Below, piece by piece: positions 31,413 to 33,441 of a stretch of 33,441 bases of DNA. The DNA is from Betaproteobacteria bacterium (lineage in GTDB: Bacteria > Pseudomonadota > Gammaproteobacteria > Burkholderiales > Burkholderiaceae_D). A model generated the notes under the pieces. It had not been told where the DNA came from. It searched no databases and saw nothing but the letters and a program-made list of their open reading frames with translations. How positions within the stretch are numbered: position 1 is the stretch's first letter; the number at the start of each line of letters is the position of its first letter. The stretch is taken from the NCBI GenBank assembly GCA_013287275.1, contig JABDED010000019.1:1-33441 (forward strand). The letters are read 5' to 3'. A program made the position numbers and the translations under genes.

Positions 31413-32378
31413 CTAGACCCGCCACACCTGCTCGGCCACCCGCATCATATTGCCGCCCATCACCAGGGCCGCCTGCTCCTGCGTCATGCCCAGCTTCTCC
31501 AATGCAGCCGGCAACAGTTTCCAGGTATCCACGGGGGTAAAGCTGGGCGGCTTGTCCATGTCGTAGCCGGCAGCCTGCGGCCACCAATAGGCAGGATCGA
31601 AGCCGCCCGGCGGCGTATCGTCCAGTCCCTCTTCCCGGAAGCAGATATCCAGCCCTATGCCCACATGCTCTATGCCGACCAGGTCGGCGATATAGGCGGC
31701 GTGCCGCGCCACGTCGTCGGCGCCGGGATGCGCGCTGCCCAGGAAAAAAGACAGGCCCGAAACGCACACCACGCCGCCGGTCGCGGCGCAAGCGCGTATC
31801 TGTTCATCGCTGACATTGCGCCCGTGCTCCGCCAGCGACAAGGGATTGGCATGGCTGAAAATCACCGGCTTGCTGGACGCCGCCATGATATCCAGACTGC
31901 AGCGCCGGCCCGTATGCGAACAATCCATCAGCATGCCGGCGTCGTTAACCGCCTGCACCATGTTCCGGCCCAGCGCGGTCAAGCCGCGCTCCACGTCATG
32001 GCAACCGTCGGCCACGCTGTTATTGCGGTTATACGCGAAATGGATTTGCCGCACACCCAACTGATGATACAAGGCGACCATCTCGGGCTGGTCCAGCAAG
32101 GGCATGGAGCCTTCCAGGTCGAAGCTCAACGCAATCCTGCCTTGCGCGGCAGCTCTCTGGATATCCGCCACGTTCGATGCCAGCACATAGCGCTCCGGCT
32201 GGGCTTCTATCGTTGCGCGAAAGCCGGCCAGCACCGACATCACCTGCTGTACCGGATTCATGTCCGCGCCCACGTTGATCGATACGTAGTTGACACCGGC
32301 GGCATGCAAGGCCGCTATCGGCGCAAAGCTGGCCTGCGGATGGAGAGGCAGGCAGGCATGGGCATCCCAGTGGATCAT
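31413..32378 (-). CDS. Membrane-dipeptidase-like protein, peptidase family M19
   Basis: This 321-residue protein belongs to family M19 (renal dipeptidase-like), which cleaves dipeptides such as Cys-Gly. Conserved blocks: SFDLEG with the bridging Glu89, MDCSHTG with His155, FSHANP with His176, NVSDEQIRACAATGGVV and HVGIGLD with Asp244. Deviation: the first zinc motif reads WDAHACLP, so the usual H-x-D has become His7-x-Cys9. Either Cys serves as ligand, as in a subgroup, or one metal site is weakened. There is no signal peptide, so a cytoplasmic location is likely, in contrast to renal dipeptidase. It is upstream of ggt on the same strand. No strong ribosome binding site is seen. Confidence 0.87.
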   Translation of the reverse strand: MIHWDAHACLPLHPQASFAPIAALHAAGVNYVSINVGADMNPVQQVMSVLAGFRATIEAQPERYVLASNVADIQRAAAQGRIALSFDLEGSMPLLDQPEMVALYHQLGVRQIHFAYNRNNSVADGCHDVERGLTALGRNMVQAVNDAGMLMDCSHTGRRCSLDIMAASSKPVIFSHANPLSLAEHGRNVSDEQIRACAATGGVVCVSGLSFFLGSAHPGADDVARHAAYIADLVGIEHVGIGLDICFREEGLDDTPPGGFDPAYWWPQAAGYDMDKPPSFTPVDTWKLLPAALEKLGMTQEQAALVMGGNMMRVAEQVWRV

Positions 32379-32474
32379 GTTCGGTCTTTCGCTTGGTGGT
32401 TGGACAGGCTATTGACTATAGCCGATTTCATGCCCGAACAAAATCCAGGATTAACTCTGAGAAATCCGGGAGAT

Positions 32475-32575
32475 GTAGCCCGGATGCAGCGCAGCGAAAT
32501 CCGGGGGAGGTCCACGGCCTGTGGAACACCCCCTCGGCGGCCCCCCCGGGTTACGCTACGCTCCACCCAGGCTAC
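32475..32575. repeat. REP-like palindromic repeat of the GTAGCCCGGATG type
   Basis: The left arm begins GTAGCCCGGATGCAGCGCAG and the right arm ends GCTACGCTCCACCCAGGCTAC (read in parts), giving a 101-bp interrupted palindrome with a GC-rich centre. This sequence type is dispersed in many proteobacterial genomes. Its right tip overlaps the stop codon of the small gene that follows. A partial duplication, GAAATCCGGG, is seen at 32461-32470 and again inside the left arm. Confidence 0.7.
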
Positions 32576-32775
32576 TTACCGTTTTTTTTAATCATCAATA
32601 CCCCATCCTTGAAACTCACGATCTGGCCGCCGACAGGGATGCCCGCCTCCAGTTTGCCTTTCTCAAGCGCTGCGAGATCTGCTGATGGCTGGGTCACATG
32701 GTAATTGCGCTGGTCGCTGATAATTTTTTTCTTGCCGGGAGCAATGGCCTTGGTTTTTTTGCGGTCAAAAATCAT
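32572..32775 (-). CDS. Small basic protein of unknown function
   Basis: This is a 67-residue protein starting MIFDRKKTKAIAPGKKKI, with QRNYHVTQPSADLAALEKGKLEAGIPVG in the middle and a beta-rich end (GGQIVSFKDGVLMIKKNGK). Lys/Arg content is high at both ends. I do not recognise a family. AGGA 8 bases before ATG 32775 supports this start; the frame is open to 32829. The TAG stop codon lies inside the conserved tip of the REP-like repeat, so the repeat defines the present C-terminus. It is probably expressed, given the ribosome binding site, but no partner is evident. Confidence 0.6.
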   Translation of the reverse strand: MIFDRKKTKAIAPGKKKIISDQRNYHVTQPSADLAALEKGKLEAGIPVGGQIVSFKDGVLMIKKNGK

Positions 32776-32829
32776 GGGCGATCCTGTGAAATGTTTCACC
32801 CTAGATGATAGTGATACTCCCAATTGCAA

Positions 32830-33165
32830 GCATTAAAAAAGCCGCCCTCGACAAGGGCAGTCGGCGCACCGCCGCAGTAGCAAGTTTATTCATCCTTTTA
32901 CGAGAGAAATCAGACATGCTTGATTTTTCGTCAATGCACAGTGCCTGTCATGGTCCGATTTGCCCCCTGAAGCAGAAGCCGTTGCCAGCTAGAAATAATA
33001 TTTTTAACGCAATCCGCGCTGAATAAATCCTGATCGGCGATAATGGAGGCCTGAACTGCTTATTGGCTATTTTTTGGCCAACTTATCGGCTAAAGTTACC
33101 CGGTCGGAATCCGCAAATTCGCTCTTGGCGAAGTGATTCCGCCATTATTTTGGAAATAAAGTATT
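32830..33165. other. Intergenic region, no gene seen
   Basis: These 336 AT-rich bases precede the last ORF. A short imperfect hairpin (CCGCCCTcgacaAGGGCAGTCGG, read in two arms near 32841-32864) is the only structure seen. Two short ORFs (32805 and 33063, rightward) have no protein-like composition. No operator or promoter stood out. Confidence 0.4.
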
Positions 33166-33420
33166 TTGAACACAAGAACCAAACGCTGGAACGGCAAAAT
33201 CGATACCTTTACGCCGGACTACCTGAAAAACGTCGTCGAAAAAATGACCGCCTACGGTGATCGCGTGCAATTCGCGCTGACCGGCACCGGCACAGGCCCA
33301 AATTACCAGACCATCAACGCGTCTGAAAAACGCATGACCTTCGACAGCAATAACCATCTGGTGACGCCCAAGGAAGGCGAATTCGGCGTCGGCAACGTCT
33401 GGCGGTTATTCTTGAAGTAG
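33166..33420 (+). CDS. Unrecognised small ORF with TTG start, possibly 5'-truncated
   Basis: This is an open frame of 84 codons from TTG 33166 to TAG 33418-33420; an in-frame TAA lies 9 bases upstream, so it cannot be longer. The product looks like a real protein fragment (TFTPDYLKNVVEKMTAYGDRV; QFALTGTGTGPNYQTINASEK; EFGVGNVWRLFLK), with ordered hydrophobic and polar residues and good codon use. I do not know the family. GGAAAT about 9 bases upstream is a weak ribosome binding site. The unusual start and lack of a leader suggest it may be the remnant of a longer gene; its first internal Met is at codon 27. Confidence 0.45.
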   Translation: MNTRTKRWNGKIDTFTPDYLKNVVEKMTAYGDRVQFALTGTGTGPNYQTINASEKRMTFDSNNHLVTPKEGEFGVGNVWRLFLK

Positions 33421-33441
33421 TCGTATTTTACCGCATCAACC

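Overview
The window looks like ordinary chromosome from a GC-rich betaproteobacterium, most likely an Oxalobacteraceae member (Collimonas, Herminiimonas or Janthinobacterium type). This rests on codon use, protein style, a PEP-CTERM protein with a sigma-54 promoter, an NsrR-type flavohaemoglobin operator and a GTAGCCCGGATG-type palindromic repeat. It is inference, because no rRNA or core marker gene is present. I found no prophage, CRISPR array, transposase gene, rRNA or tRNA.

Layout. Positions 1-3.6 kb hold the end of a membrane protein, a GNAT acetyltransferase, and a FadR-type GntR regulator in an operon with a CynX/NimT-type MFS transporter; a perfect 17-bp palindrome overlaps the GntR promoter. 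3.6-4.3 kb holds a small DUF697-like protein and a 159-bp palindromic element flanked by TA. 4.3-8.8 kb holds two tail-to-tail hybrid histidine kinases with related sensor halves. 9-12.3 kb holds a serine beta-lactamase-fold hydrolase, a PEP-CTERM exported protein and an exported Asp-nucleophile alpha/beta hydrolase. 12.4-16 kb holds a LysR regulator divergent from pirin and two isochorismatase-fold hydrolases. 16.3-19.9 kb holds a second 159-bp TA-type element, a PilZ protein, flavohaemoglobin Hmp under an NsrR box, and a REC-EAL phosphodiesterase. 20.2-25.1 kb holds a DUF4272 protein, an NHL-propeller/M23 peptidase fusion, a divergent lipoprotein and a GlsB/YeaQ membrane protein. 25.1-29.4 kb is a DNA-repair operon: Fan1-like VRR-NUC nuclease followed by an XPD/DinG-type helicase with an N-terminal Cas4-like nuclease domain, behind a perfect LexA-type box. 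29.5-32.4 kb holds gamma-glutamyltransferase and an M19 dipeptidase. The end carries a REP-like palindrome, a small basic protein and an unrecognised ORF.

Genes that probably work together: GntR with MFS; LysR with pirin and the isochorismatase-fold hydrolases; Fan1 with the helicase (crosslink or flap repair in the SOS response); Ggt with the M19 peptidase (glutathione breakdown to glutamate, cysteine and glycine); and, more loosely, Hmp, PilZ and REC-EAL (nitric oxide defence beside cyclic-di-GMP signalling).

The least explained signals are the pair of 159-bp TA-flanked palindromic elements with a 19-bp footprint-like relic, and a second NsrR box with its own TATAAT that points at no recognisable gene. 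I did not find a clear, wholly new multi-gene system.
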